Shown here piece after piece: positions 28,421 through 36,660 of a stretch of 37,550 bases of DNA. The position numbers were made by a program, and so were the translations under genes. The notes under the pieces are model-generated. The model worked only from the letters and a program-made list of their open reading frames with translations, had not been told where the DNA came from and ran no database searches. Location of the stretch: the NCBI GenBank assembly GCA_946886065.1, contig CAMPHU010000017.1, positions 1 to 37,550 on the forward strand. Reading direction: 5' to 3'. The DNA comes from an uncultured Massilia sp. (GTDB taxonomy: Bacteria > Pseudomonadota > Gammaproteobacteria > Burkholderiales > Burkholderiaceae). Position 1 is the first letter of the stretch. Each line of letters opens with the position of its first letter.

Positions 28421-28792
28421 ATGGAACAATCGCACTATAGCACCTGCATGGAAGCCTGCAGCCGTTGCGCCGACGCTTGCGACCTATGCGCCGCCGCCTG
28501 CCTGCGTGAAGACGATGTCAGCAGGATGGCGCGCTGCATCGCGCTCGACATCGACTGCGGCCAGCTGTGCCGGCTGGCCGCCGGCGTGATGGCGCGCGGC
28601 GGCGAAGCGGCCCAGGCCGTCTGCAGCGCCTGCGCCGAGGTCTGCGACATGTGCGCCGACGAGTGCGCCAGGCACCCGATGCAGCATTGCCAGGACTGCG
28701 CGGCAGCCTGCCGCGCCTGCGCCGTCGAGTGCCGCCGCATGGGTGGCATGGCCCTCGGGGCGCCCGGCTACGGCGTGCCGGCGCCGCACTGA
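28421..28792 (+). CDS. Cys-rich four-helix bundle copper-storage-like protein (Csp/DUF326)
   Basis: 123 residues from ATG 28421 with AAGGAGGGAG upstream. I count 19 Cys, mostly in C-x-x-C and C-x-x-x-C steps along four helices (CMEACSRCADACDLCAAAC at ~9-27, then CSACAEVCDMCADEC and CQDCAAACRACAVEC). In Csp proteins these thiols line the inside of a four-helix bundle and store many Cu(I) ions. No signal peptide is present, so it is likely a cytosolic Csp3-like form. It is divergent from the DUF411 lipoprotein. The C-terminal tail after residue 105 (MGGMALGAPGYG) is outside the bundle. Confidence 0.92.
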   Translation: MEQSHYSTCMEACSRCADACDLCAAACLREDDVSRMARCIALDIDCGQLCRLAAGVMARGGEAAQAVCSACAEVCDMCADECARHPMQHCQDCAAACRACAVECRRMGGMALGAPGYGVPAPH

Positions 28793-28828
28793 GCGCCCGG
28801 GCTTCCGCGGCCGGCAAGGGTGGTGTTA

Positions 28829-28848
28829 TACTGTATATAAGTACAGTA
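28829..28848 (+). promoter_or_regulatory. LexA (SOS) box upstream of the recombinase
   Basis: The 20-mer TACTGTATATAAGTACAGTA matches the E. coli LexA consensus at 18 of 20 positions and has the required CTGT-N8-ACAG core. It overlaps TATACT (28827-28832), a good -10 candidate, and ends 25 bp before the recombinase ATG, ideal for repression. Confidence 0.9.
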
Positions 28849-28873
28849 TTGCCCGCCTTATGCCCGCTGCCTT

Positions 28874-30037
28874 ATGCCCAATTTCCTGCCGATCGACCTC
28901 GACCCTCTACCCGACGAAGGACTGGACAAGGCGGCCGCCACGCGGCGCGATGGCGGCCTGGGCGCCCAATTCCATGACGAGCCCGTCACCGACGCCCGCA
29001 GCGACGCGGAACTGGCGCGCGAATACATCTCGCACGGCGAGCTGAGCGCCAAATCGATCGCGAACGTGCAGAAGGAGCTGTACCGTTTCCTCACCTGGTG
29101 CCGCGAGGAGGCGAAAAAAAGCTTCCAGCAGCTGAACGTGGGCGATCTCAACGCCTACAAGGAGTTCCTGAAGCAGCCGCCCGCCGAATGGATCTCGACC
29201 ACCAAGTGGCCGCGCAGCGACCCGCGCTACCGGCCGTTTTCCGGCCCGCTGTCCGATCCCAGCCGGCGCCAGGCCATGATCGCCGTGAAAGGCGTGCTGA
29301 CCTATGCCGAGCAAACCGGCTACCTGCGCCGCAACCCGGCGCGGCTGGTGCGCAACGTGCGTGCGCCCCACGCCAGCCGCATTACGCGCTACCTGAGCCC
29401 GCAGGCCATCGCGCTGGCGCTGGAGACGGTCGGGCGGCGGCCGGCCGACACCGAGGCAGCGCTGCGCCAGCGCGAGCGCGACCGTTTCCTCCTGGTCGCC
29501 TTCGCGCAGACGGGGGCGCGCCTGAACGAGATCGTCGGCGCCCACATGGGAGCAATCTACAGCGAGGGCGACGGGCGCTGGTGGCTGGACGTGATGGGCA
29601 AGGGCGCCAAGCCGCGCCGCCTTCCGGTCCCGCCGGCCATGCTGGCCGCCTACCGCGACTACCGCCGCGCCTTCGGGCTGCCCGAGCACACCGGGCGCGC
29701 CGACCGCATGCCCCTGGTGCTGTCGAGCCGCAGCAAGGAATTCGTGCGCGTCACCGACGAGGCCGCGTCGGAAGCGCTGAAGGCCGTGTTCATGGCGGCA
29801 GCCGACGAAGCGGCCTCACAGGGCGACGGCGACAGCGCGTCGGCGCTGCGCCAGGCCTCGCCCCACTGGCTGCGCCACAGCATGCTGACCAACCACGCCA
29901 ACAACGGCGTGCAGCTCAAGACCCTGCAGGACACGGCCGGCCACGCCAACATCGCTACCACGGCCGCCTACCTGCACAAGCAGGACCACGAACGCCACGA
30001 CGAGATCGTCGGTGCGCCGGGCAAGGGCCTGCTGTAG
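28874..30037 (+). CDS. Tyrosine site-specific recombinase (integrase)
   Basis: 387 residues. An N-terminal SAM-like core-binding domain (~40-160) is followed by a complete catalytic domain: R216 (TGARLNEIVG), K243 (MGKGAK), H331-x-x-R334 (SPHWLRHSML), H357 (AGHANI) and the nucleophile Y366 (AAYLHKQ). All catalytic residues are therefore present. It lacks features of XerC/XerD length (~300), and no phage genes, excisionase or tRNA target are next to it, so it appears solitary. No ribosome-binding site is seen before ATG 28874. A near-perfect LexA box lies directly upstream, so expression should be induced by DNA damage. Inverted repeats follow at 30039-30112. Confidence 0.93.
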   Translation: MPNFLPIDLDPLPDEGLDKAAATRRDGGLGAQFHDEPVTDARSDAELAREYISHGELSAKSIANVQKELYRFLTWCREEAKKSFQQLNVGDLNAYKEFLKQPPAEWISTTKWPRSDPRYRPFSGPLSDPSRRQAMIAVKGVLTYAEQTGYLRRNPARLVRNVRAPHASRITRYLSPQAIALALETVGRRPADTEAALRQRERDRFLLVAFAQTGARLNEIVGAHMGAIYSEGDGRWWLDVMGKGAKPRRLPVPPAMLAAYRDYRRAFGLPEHTGRADRMPLVLSSRSKEFVRVTDEAASEALKAVFMAAADEAASQGDGDSASALRQASPHWLRHSMLTNHANNGVQLKTLQDTAGHANIATTAAYLHKQDHERHDEIVGAPGKGLL

Positions 30038-30038
30038 C

Positions 30039-30112
30039 GGAGCCTTGTGCCGGGGAACGCCGGCCGGCGCTTGCTGGCGGCGCAAGGGCTCCAACCGGCC
30101 TTGCAAGCGCCG
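30039..30112. repeat. Overlapping inverted repeats after the recombinase
   Basis: One imperfect pair is GGAGCCTTGTGC (30039-30050) with GCGCAAGGGCTCC (30080-30092). A second perfect 10-bp pair is CGGCGCTTGC (30065-30074) with GCAAGCGCCG (30103-30112). The two foldings share bases and exclude each other or form a pseudoknot. It may be a terminator region or a recombinase substrate; no T tract follows. Confidence 0.5.
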
Positions 30113-30145
30113 AATGCCCTGCGCTTGACGCTCCAGGCCGCAGGC

Positions 30146-30424
30146 TCAGACCGGTATCGAGGAAGTGCCGCCGGCCGAGCTGCCGTAATTCTGTAACTCG
30201 TCGAGTGACAGACGGCGCTCGTTCAGGGCGGCGAGGATGGAGACGAGCTGCTCCGCATCGGGCTGGATGTAGATGATGCGCTGCTCGATCTGCTGGTCCC
30301 AGTAGGGCGTGTACGGCACGTCGGTCTCGGTCATGACCTTTGCATCGAAACTGCCGTCGTGGAGTTCTCCGACCAGCGTAATGCGCGCGGTATCGGGCGT
30401 CGTGTTCTTCACGGTAATGTTCAT
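30146..30424 (-). CDS. Small protein of unknown function
   Basis: 92 residues from ATG 30422-30424, with GGGAG 4 bp upstream. It has no signal peptide, membrane segment or cysteine. The sequence suggests a compact beta-rich N-terminus (MNITVKNTTPDTARITLVGE, then YWDQQIEQRIIYIQPD) and a helical end (AEQLVSILAALNERRLSLDE). No family is recognised. It is convergent with the recombinase and lies 173 bp downstream of the slipin gene on the same strand; that gap holds no clear signal. Confidence 0.7.
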   Translation of the reverse strand: MNITVKNTTPDTARITLVGELHDGSFDAKVMTETDVPYTPYWDQQIEQRIIYIQPDAEQLVSILAALNERRLSLDELQNYGSSAGGTSSIPV

Positions 30425-30597
30425 GCTGCTCCCTTCGAATGATCAGTTCGCATGTGGGCATTCTCCCGCAGGGGCGGCGCGGGTGCAAACCGCGTTTGCC
30501 AGCCGTGCGCGCGGCGCAGCGCAGGCCGGCGAAGGGACGAGCGGCGGCGTCCCGCTTGCCGTCCAGGGCGAGCAGGGCGGGGCGGCCCAGGGCCGGC

Positions 30598-31368
30598 TCA
30601 AGTCCGCTCGCGGCGCACCGCCCCCGCCAGGTCGCCCAGCAGATCGACAGGCAGCGGGAACACGATGGTCGAGGACTTGTCGCCGGCGATCGCGCTGAGC
30701 GTCTGCATGTAGCGCAACTGCATCGCTCCCGGCTGCTGCGAGAGCACGAAGGCCGCCTGCTGCAGCTTTTCCGAGGCCTGCAACTCGCCTTCGGCGTGGA
30801 TGATCTTGGCGCGCCGCTCACGTTCCGCCTCGGCCTGGCGCGCGATGGCGCGGATCATCGATTCGTCCAGGTCGACGTGCTTGATTTCGACGTTGGCGAC
30901 CTTGATGCCCCAGGCATCGGTCTGGACGTCGAGCACTTGCTGGATGTCCATGTTGAGGCGCTCGCGTTCGGCAAGCATCTCGTCCAGCTCGTGCTTGCCG
31001 AGGACGGCGCGCAGGGTGGTCTGGGCCAGCTGGCTGGTCGCCTCCATGAAATTCGCTACCTGGATGATCGCCTTGTCCGGGTCGACCACGCGGAAATAGA
31101 TGACCGCATTCACCTTGACCGAGACGTTGTCGCGCGAAATCACGTCCTGGGTCGGGACGTCGAGCACGATGGTGCGCATGTCGACCCGCACCATTTGCTG
31201 GAGGATCGGGATGATGATGATCAGGCCGGGGCCGCGCACGCCCCAGAAGCGGCCCAGCTGGAATACCACGCCGCGCTCGTATTCGCGCAGGATGTGGATC
31301 GCAGCCGCCAGCAAGCCAAGCACGAGCATCAGCAGGGCGCCGATGCCGATACCGATTTCGAACACCAT
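30598..31368 (-). CDS. Slipin (SPFH/Band 7, stomatin-like protein)
   Basis: 256 residues from ATG 31366-31368; AAGGAGG lies 6 bp upstream, whereas the alternative ATG at 31374 would directly abut that site. One N-terminal membrane helix (~5-27) is followed by the SPFH domain: [41 protein letters not shown] and [21 protein letters not shown]. An Ala/Glu-rich coiled coil (~170-215) and a C-terminal [20 protein letters not shown] follow. Slipins form membrane oligomers and are cleaved or regulated by the partner NfeD protease. It begins 2 bp after the nfeD stop, so the pair is an operon. Confidence 0.95.
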   Translation of the reverse strand: MVFEIGIGIGALLMLVLGLLAAAIHILREYERGVVFQLGRFWGVRGPGLIIIIPILQQMVRVDMRTIVLDVPTQDVISRDNVSVKVNAVIYFRVVDPDKAIIQVANFMEATSQLAQTTLRAVLGKHELDEMLAERERLNMDIQQVLDVQTDAWGIKVANVEIKHVDLDESMIRAIARQAEAERERRAKIIHAEGELQASEKLQQAAFVLSQQPGAMQLRYMQTLSAIAGDKSSTIVFPLPVDLLGDLAGAVRRERT

Positions 31369-31370
31369 GC

Positions 31371-32822
31371 TCATCCTCCTTGATTGTTCCCGGCCGGGGC
31401 CACCCGGACCGTGAGTCCATCGCGCCGCAACACCCGCACCACTTGTCCCGGCTGCAGGGGCAGGGGACTGACGGCCCTCCACAGTTCGCCTTCGAGACGC
31501 ACCCAGGCTTCACAAGCACCCGGCTGCTCCATGCTTTCCACCCGCGTGAGCGAACCGGGCAGGCCGGCTGTACCGCTCGTGACGGGACGGCGGCGCGTCG
31601 CCAGCGCCACGCGCGCAATCCCAACCAGCAGCAGGGCGCTCATGATTCCCAGTGTCACGACCAGGACGGGCGGAATACCGAAGCCCGGCAAGGCGGTGTC
31701 GATCAGCATCAGCGAGCCGGCCACGAAGGCGACAATGCCACCGAGGCCGAGCACGCCGAAGCTGGGCAGGAAGGCTTCGGCAATCATGAACATGAGCCCG
31801 AGCATGATCAGGGCCAGGCCGACATAATTGACAGGCAGCAGCTGGAGGGCATACAGCCCCAGCAACAGGGAAATGGCGCCGATCACCCCCGGAGCCACGA
31901 AGCCCGGGTTCATGAACTCGAACACCAGCCCGTAGATCCCGATGGTCATCAGGAGCAGCGCGACGCTCGGGTTGGCGATGGCCGCCAGGAAGCGGTTGCG
32001 CCAGTCGGATTCGATGGGCACCACGGCGGCATTCTTCGTGTTCAGGCGCTGCGCGTGGCCGCGGATGGTCACGCTGTGCTCGTCGAGCTGGGCCAGCAGC
32101 GAGTCGAGATCTTCAGCAACATATTCGATCACATGCTGCTGCAGCGCGTCGTGCGCGCTGAGGCTCACGGCTTCGCGCACGGCAAGCTCGGCCCAGTCCG
32201 CATTGCGGCCGCGCATCTGGGCGAGGCCACGCAGGTAGGCGGCCGCGTCGTTGACCTGCTTGCGGGTCATCGGGGTCTCCGGCGCCTTGCGCTCTGGCTC
32301 CGCGCCGCGTTGCTTGTCGCCGCCCGGAGCGGGGAGCGGCGCCGGATCGCGCCCAGGCGCCGGCTGCTGCGGCCCAATGCCGACCTCGACAGGCGTGGCG
32401 GCGCCGATATTCGTACCGGGCGCCATGGCCGCCACATGGCTGGCGTACAGGATATAGGTGCCGGCGCTGGCCGCGCGGGCGCCGCTCGGCGCGACATACA
32501 CCACCACCGGTATCGGCGAGGTCAGGATCGCCTTGATCACCGCGCGCATCGAGGTATCCAGCCCGCCTGGCGTATCCATCTGCAGGATGACCAGATGAAA
32601 ACGCTGGTTGACCGCGGAGCCGATGCCGCGCGCGATGTAGTCGGCCGTTGCCGGACCGATCGCGCCGTCGATCGTCAGCAGGCCGACGCGTTTGGATGCC
32701 GGCGAGCTCGCGGGAGCGGATGGCGCCGATGAAGCCGGCGGGGCCGAAGCGGACGCATGCGCCCAGGCGGCGAGCGCCATCAGCGCCGCAACCAGCAAGC
32801 ACCCCCACTTTCGCCAGCACAT
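31371..32822 (-). CDS. NfeD-family membrane serine protease (ClpP-class)
   Basis: 483 residues, ATG 32820-32822 with GGAG 6 bp upstream. A signal peptide (~1-24) leads to a periplasmic ClpP-like protease domain (~45-290): [17 protein letters not shown], then the catalytic Ser in [14 protein letters not shown] and the general-base Lys probably in [15 protein letters not shown], as in the archaeal 1510 protease. A Pro/Gly-rich insert lies at ~150-185. About four membrane helices (~280-410) and a C-terminal OB-fold NfeD domain ([20 protein letters not shown]) follow. It is a full-length form and is followed by its typical slipin partner, together thought to control membrane-protein quality. Confidence 0.95.
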   Translation of the reverse strand: MCWRKWGCLLVAALMALAAWAHASASAPPASSAPSAPASSPASKRVGLLTIDGAIGPATADYIARGIGSAVNQRFHLVILQMDTPGGLDTSMRAVIKAILTSPIPVVVYVAPSGARAASAGTYILYASHVAAMAPGTNIGAATPVEVGIGPQQPAPGRDPAPLPAPGGDKQRGAEPERKAPETPMTRKQVNDAAAYLRGLAQMRGRNADWAELAVREAVSLSAHDALQQHVIEYVAEDLDSLLAQLDEHSVTIRGHAQRLNTKNAAVVPIESDWRNRFLAAIANPSVALLLMTIGIYGLVFEFMNPGFVAPGVIGAISLLLGLYALQLLPVNYVGLALIMLGLMFMIAEAFLPSFGVLGLGGIVAFVAGSLMLIDTALPGFGIPPVLVVTLGIMSALLLVGIARVALATRRRPVTSGTAGLPGSLTRVESMEQPGACEAWVRLEGELWRAVSPLPLQPGQVVRVLRRDGLTVRVAPAGNNQGG

Positions 32823-33088
32823 CGTCTTCTCCAGAACATGCGCATCGAGAACGCGTCATGGCTTTGACCGCCCGGCGTTGCCATCAGTTTCGCAGGTCTG
32901 TGTGGAAGCCGCTGGCGACCGCAACGGAACGAATAAGTTCAGTCTACACCCCATTGGTTTCCGCAGGCGCGTTTGTGCGGGGTCAGCGTCGGGCCTGATG
33001 ATCGGCCTAGAGTTTGGTGTCGACGCCGGCGGCACGGCTTTCCTCGCCTTGTCCCGCCGGGCACTAACCTCGAGCAATGGAGCGCATC

Positions 33089-35098
33089 ATGAATCAGCAA
33101 GACAGAAGCGGGATCGGACTCCGCAGGTGGGCGCTGGCGCCGCTGGCGATCGTGGTCAGCAGCCTGGCCATTGGGAGCGGGCAGGGCGCCGGCACGGACA
33201 GGATCGGTCCGGAAGATGCACCCGCATCGGCCACACCCGGCGGCGAGAGCCCGGACCATCGGGGGCATGGGGCGCCGCTCTACAGTGTGATCAACCTTCC
33301 CGTCGAAGCGGGCGCCGATGCCTATCTCAACGAAAAGGGCCAGGTCGCATTCTCCTCGTTTATCTACAACGACGCCGGATTCTTCGATGGCGATCGCATG
33401 CACGGGCTGGGCTCGCTGGGCGGCGGCTTCGCCGCCGTACGCGGCCTCAACAATCTCGGCATGGTGGTCGGCGAATCCAACGATGCCAGCCAACCGCATC
33501 CTGTGTACCGATCCTTTGTGTGGACCGCCGCGCGCGGGATGCGGGCGCTGCCGGGGCCGGCCGGAGGAATGGCGCGCGCGATCAACGACAGGAACCAGGT
33601 CGTGGGCGATATTCCCGACCCGCGCATCACCGCCAGGGCGGTGCGCTGGGATCCGGGCGGACGCATCCGGACCCTCGGCCCGGCGCCGCTCTCACTCTCC
33701 GAGGCACGCGACATCAATGAACTCGGGATGGCGGCCGGTTTCGCGGACGTCGCCGGTGGCAGCATCCACGCCATGCTCTGGGACGCGTCCGGCCGCCAGA
33801 TCGACCTTGGGACGATGGGCGGCACGCGCGGCTTCACATTCTTCGTCAACCGATGGGGGGCGGCCGTAGGGATCTCGGATACGCCTGGGGACGAGCATGA
33901 AGCGGCTTTCTACTGGAGCCCGCGCGGCGGCCGGGTGCCGATCGGCGCGCAGGACACCGGTTTTCGCCTGGTGACCGCCCTGAACGACCGTGGCGACGTG
34001 TCCGGAAACACCTTGCTGCCGTCGGGCTACGCGGCCTATTTCTGGACAAGGTCGCGCGGCATGACCTTGCTGCCGGGCGGCGGCGCCGGTTATACCGACG
34101 TGCTCGACCTGAACAACCGCGGCGAGATGGTCGGCCAGGTGGACCGCGCCGGCATGGGCACGCGGGCGGTGCGCTGGCCGGGGCTGCGCCCGCCGATCGA
34201 TCTCACCAGCCGCATCCACCGGCCACCGGCCGGCCTGGTCATTCACGCTGCCACCGCGATCAACGATGCCGGCGTCATTGCTGCCCACTCCAACGCCGGC
34301 ATCATCCTGTTGCGGCCCGGCGCCCGGGGCACGGACGCACCCGTGCTCGGCCCCATTGCCGGGCTACCCGATGTGGTCGAGCTTGGCCAGGAACTGCGCC
34401 TCTCGCTCAGCTTCGTCGACAACTCGGCCACGCAGACGCACAAGGCCAGAGTGGAGTGGAGCGACGGTTGCGCATCCTCGCATCCGGCGGTGCGCGAATC
34501 GCGCGGGGTTGGGACGGCCGACTTCCAGCACCGTTTCTGCGCGGCTGGATTTCATACCGTAACTGCAAAGATTACGGATTCCGGCGGCCGCTTTACTGTG
34601 GTTCGTAGACAAGTCTACGTTAACGAAACTGGGCTTGCGGCGGTCAGCGGCCGCGGCACGCTCCCCGGGGCGGGGGGCGCGGACACCCTGGCGGAACCAC
34701 TACGGTTTGCGCTCTGGGCCCCGCTTTCCGATCGGACGCTCGCCGCAAGGGCCGGCGCCGGCGCGAGCGGCGGGTTCCTCAGGCTGTCAGGACCATTCCA
34801 GTTCAGCGCGGACCAGCTCGGAACCGCGACCCGCAGTGGAAACCTGGCGCGCCTTGAAGGAACAGGGCGCTATAACGGGCGGCCAGGGTATCGGTTCCTG
34901 ATCGAAGCGACTGACGAGGGGCAGGGCGAGCGTTCCGGCAAGGACCTGCTGCATGTGCGCATTTCGCACCGCGGACCGGATGGCCGGGAGGAGCTCGACT
35001 ACGACAACGGACCCGCGGCGGGAATGAAGGCCAGGCTTGCAGGGCAAGCGTGGAATCGCACGGCACTGGTGGAGGGAGGATTAAGGCTGCACGACTGA
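33089..35098 (+). CDS. Exported HAF-repeat protein with PKD-like domain
   Basis: 669 residues from ATG 33089, with GGAG 6 bp upstream; an in-frame ATG 12 bp earlier is less well placed. An N-terminal signal sequence (RRWALAPLAIVVSSLAIG) is followed by about seven HAF-type repeats to ~residue 400. These are short units of the form A-I-N-D-x-G-x-V-V-G with a following R-x-x-x-W, for example ARAINDRNQVVGDI and DINELGMAAGFADV, predicted to form a beta propeller. A PKD-like domain (~425-520, with two Cys that could pair) and a C-terminal beta-rich tail come next. No anchor or sorting tag is present. The function is unknown; such proteins are usually secreted. Confidence 0.85.
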   Translation: MNQQDRSGIGLRRWALAPLAIVVSSLAIGSGQGAGTDRIGPEDAPASATPGGESPDHRGHGAPLYSVINLPVEAGADAYLNEKGQVAFSSFIYNDAGFFDGDRMHGLGSLGGGFAAVRGLNNLGMVVGESNDASQPHPVYRSFVWTAARGMRALPGPAGGMARAINDRNQVVGDIPDPRITARAVRWDPGGRIRTLGPAPLSLSEARDINELGMAAGFADVAGGSIHAMLWDASGRQIDLGTMGGTRGFTFFVNRWGAAVGISDTPGDEHEAAFYWSPRGGRVPIGAQDTGFRLVTALNDRGDVSGNTLLPSGYAAYFWTRSRGMTLLPGGGAGYTDVLDLNNRGEMVGQVDRAGMGTRAVRWPGLRPPIDLTSRIHRPPAGLVIHAATAINDAGVIAAHSNAGIILLRPGARGTDAPVLGPIAGLPDVVELGQELRLSLSFVDNSATQTHKARVEWSDGCASSHPAVRESRGVGTADFQHRFCAAGFHTVTAKITDSGGRFTVVRRQVYVNETGLAAVSGRGTLPGAGGADTLAEPLRFALWAPLSDRTLAARAGAGASGGFLRLSGPFQFSADQLGTATRSGNLARLEGTGRYNGRPGYRFLIEATDEGQGERSGKDLLHVRISHRGPDGREELDYDNGPAAGMKARLAGQAWNRTALVEGGLRLHD

Positions 35099-35439
35099 CG
35101 GAAGGTCGAATGGGGCGCAGGCGCATGGCGTCTGCGCCGCGCGTTGCCCGGATAGGCTCGCGGGTGTAGATCGGCCGGATGACAGCGCCCGCCGGGTCAC
35201 GTCGCTGGATGAGCCAGGGCGCACGCCAGGAAGCGTCTGCGTCGGAAGGGAACGGGGCTCGCCGGGGAGAGCCTGTGCATGCAGGCTGACCCGGCGCTGT
35301 CACGGCCGTGGCAGCGATTTTCGTCACTCGACATTAGCAAATATATTGTCGAGTATGCGTCATAAACCGCGTGAGAGATTGTGTTTCGGGCGCGCAGCCG
35401 GTACATTGCGATCCTTCCGAGGTGAGCAGGGATTAAGCC
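35099..35439. other. Intergenic region with inverted repeat
   Basis: No gene is supported in these 341 bp. The region becomes AT-rich from ~35330. It contains a perfect 8-bp inverted repeat, ACTCGACA (35326-35333) and TGTCGAGT (35347-35354), around a 13-bp AT-rich centre. That is a candidate operator or promoter for the phosphatase gene starting at 35440. No clear -35/-10 pair could be fixed. Confidence 0.5.
35326..35354. repeat. 8-bp perfect inverted repeat, candidate operator
   Basis: ACTCGACA and TGTCGAGT flank a 13-bp AT-rich spacer, 86 bp before the phosphatase start. The size suits a dimeric helix-turn-helix repressor; there is no local regulator gene to pair with it. Confidence 0.4.
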
Positions 35440-36300
35440 ATGCGTGTACAAACCGTTTCCTCCGGCGCGGATCCACAGGCAAATGAGGACTTCGTGGCAG
35501 TTCACGAGCTTGATGGAACGCTGGAGCTGATTGTGATCGACGGCGGCACCTCGGTCGCGGATTGCCACTATATCGATCCTGAGCGCGGTGACGTGGTCTG
35601 GTTTGCCCAGGGTTTCGCCGCCGAGCTGGCGAAATGCCTTGGCCAGGGCCTGTCGCAGCACGAGTGCGCGCAGCGCGCGGCGGCGTCCCTGTACGAAGAA
35701 TTCGTAGCGCGGACCGCAGGCAAGGACGTGCCATTGCACGCCTGGCCGATCGGTGCCATGACCTGGGCGCGGGTCCACATCGAAACCGGACGCCGCCGGC
35801 TCCAGTTATACAGCCTGGGCGACTGCAAGGCGCTGCTGGACGCGCCCGGCGCGGCGGTCATCGATCTGGATCCCTTCGTGAATCCTCAGGAGGCCGTACT
35901 GCAGGCCGAAATCGCGCGTTTGCTCGCCGAGGGCGTCACTGACGCCGCCGAACGCCGCTTGCGGATCCTGCCAATGCTGCGGGCCAGGCGCGAGGCCCAG
36001 AACGCCACGCTCGCGCCCTCGATCCTGTGCCTCAAACCCGCCGGCCCGTTCGTGGCGCGCACCGTGGAAGCCGAACTGCCGCCCGGCTCGGCGCTGCTCG
36101 TGATGACGGATGGTTTCTACAGGCTGGTTGAGCCCTACGGCCTGTATGCGGACGGTGAGCTGGCGGCGCGTTGCCGGCTGCTCGGGCTCGACGCGATGCT
36201 GGGCGAACTGCGGTCCTACGAAGACAGGACCTTCGGTACGGCGGCACTGGCCGTGAAGCGGGCCGACGACGCCTCGGCGGTGCTGTGGGAGATGGACTAA
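35440..36300 (+). CDS. PP2C-like serine/threonine phosphatase domain protein
   Basis: 286 residues, ATG 35440. PP2C metal-binding motifs are recognisable: VSSGADPQANEDFVAVHE near the start, LIVIDGGTSVAD (the D-G-x metal site), LYSLGDCKALL, LLVMTDGFYRLVE and the terminal ADDASAVLWEMD. The domain is a little shorter and more diverged than SpoIIE/PrpC types and has no sensor or membrane part. It would dephosphorylate Ser/Thr residues in the cytoplasm with Mn2+ or Mg2+; no kinase partner is nearby. It is the last intact gene before dif. Confidence 0.85.
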   Translation: MRVQTVSSGADPQANEDFVAVHELDGTLELIVIDGGTSVADCHYIDPERGDVVWFAQGFAAELAKCLGQGLSQHECAQRAAASLYEEFVARTAGKDVPLHAWPIGAMTWARVHIETGRRRLQLYSLGDCKALLDAPGAAVIDLDPFVNPQEAVLQAEIARLLAEGVTDAAERRLRILPMLRARREAQNATLAPSILCLKPAGPFVARTVEAELPPGSALLVMTDGFYRLVEPYGLYADGELAARCRLLGLDAMLGELRSYEDRTFGTAALAVKRADDASAVLWEMD

Positions 36301-36499
36301 TTCGATGAAGCGCGAGACCGGGAACGGCAAGCGCCGCCAGCCAGTCGATCGGCCGGAAGGCGAGCATAGAACCCGGGGTTTCTGCTTGCCCGGCTGGAAG
36401 GCTGCATGTCGGCCAGGCGAGGTCCTACAAGTCGAGAAGGGAGAAAAATGACGGGCCTTGATCGACCTGCCTGCCGTAACGCCGATCAACAGATAGCGA
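36301..36499. other. Non-coding stretch between phosphatase and dif
   Basis: No conserved gene is seen. The first ~140 bp keep the GC-rich composition of the chromosome. A ribosome-binding site and a 20-codon ORF begin at 36448, described separately. The composition turns AT-rich at about 36490. Confidence 0.5.
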
Positions 36500-36510
36500 A
36501 TTTAACATAA
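36448..36510 (+). CDS. 20-codon ORF ending inside dif
   Basis: ATG 36448 follows AAGGGAG closely and the ORF encodes MTGLDRPACRNADQQIANLT. Its TAA stop is formed by the XerD arm of dif. It may be a chance ORF, a small protein or the stub of a gene cut at dif by a past Xer event. No family can be assigned. Confidence 0.3.
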   Translation: MTGLDRPACRNADQQIANLT

Positions 36511-36527
36511 TATAGATTATGCGAAGG
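36500..36527 (-). other. dif: dif site, XerC/XerD chromosome-dimer resolution
   Basis: Read on the minus strand, the site has an 11-bp XerC arm CCTTCGCATAA, a 6-bp centre TCTATA and an 11-bp XerD arm TTATGTTAAAT. Compared with E. coli dif, the XerD arm is identical, the XerC arm differs in its first four bases (with one shared), and the centre differs at one base. It is the only such site seen here. XerCD resolve chromosome dimers at dif near the replication terminus, activated by FtsK. Its presence with housekeeping genes argues for a chromosome terminus rather than a plasmid. Confidence 0.93.
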
Positions 36528-36544
36528 GTCGGTAGTTTACAGAG

Positions 36545-36660
36545 TGTTGCGTTTGATTGATCAAGTACCGCAACAGCACTCGGAACTAAATCATTTAATT
36601 TTTCGGAACTAAATTCGTTAATTCGAGTGATTGTATATTTTTAAAACATTTAGTTCCGAG
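36545..36660. repeat. Short direct and inverted repeats next to dif
   Basis: A 13-bp sequence CTCGGAACTAAAT (36579-36591) recurs in part as CGGAACTAAAT (36604-36614) and again as the exact inverse ATTTAGTTCCGAG (36648-36660). Just before it is a 7-bp inverted pair TGTTGCG (36545-36551) / CGCAACA (36569-36575) around a TTGATCAA palindrome. The last copy touches the broken end of the transposase fragment. Confidence 0.7.

Noticed and set aside
36545..36580. Integron attC site
   Set aside because: The inverted TGTTGCG/CGCAACA pair lacks the core GTTRRRY/RYYYAAC arrangement, and there is no integron integrase or cassette array.
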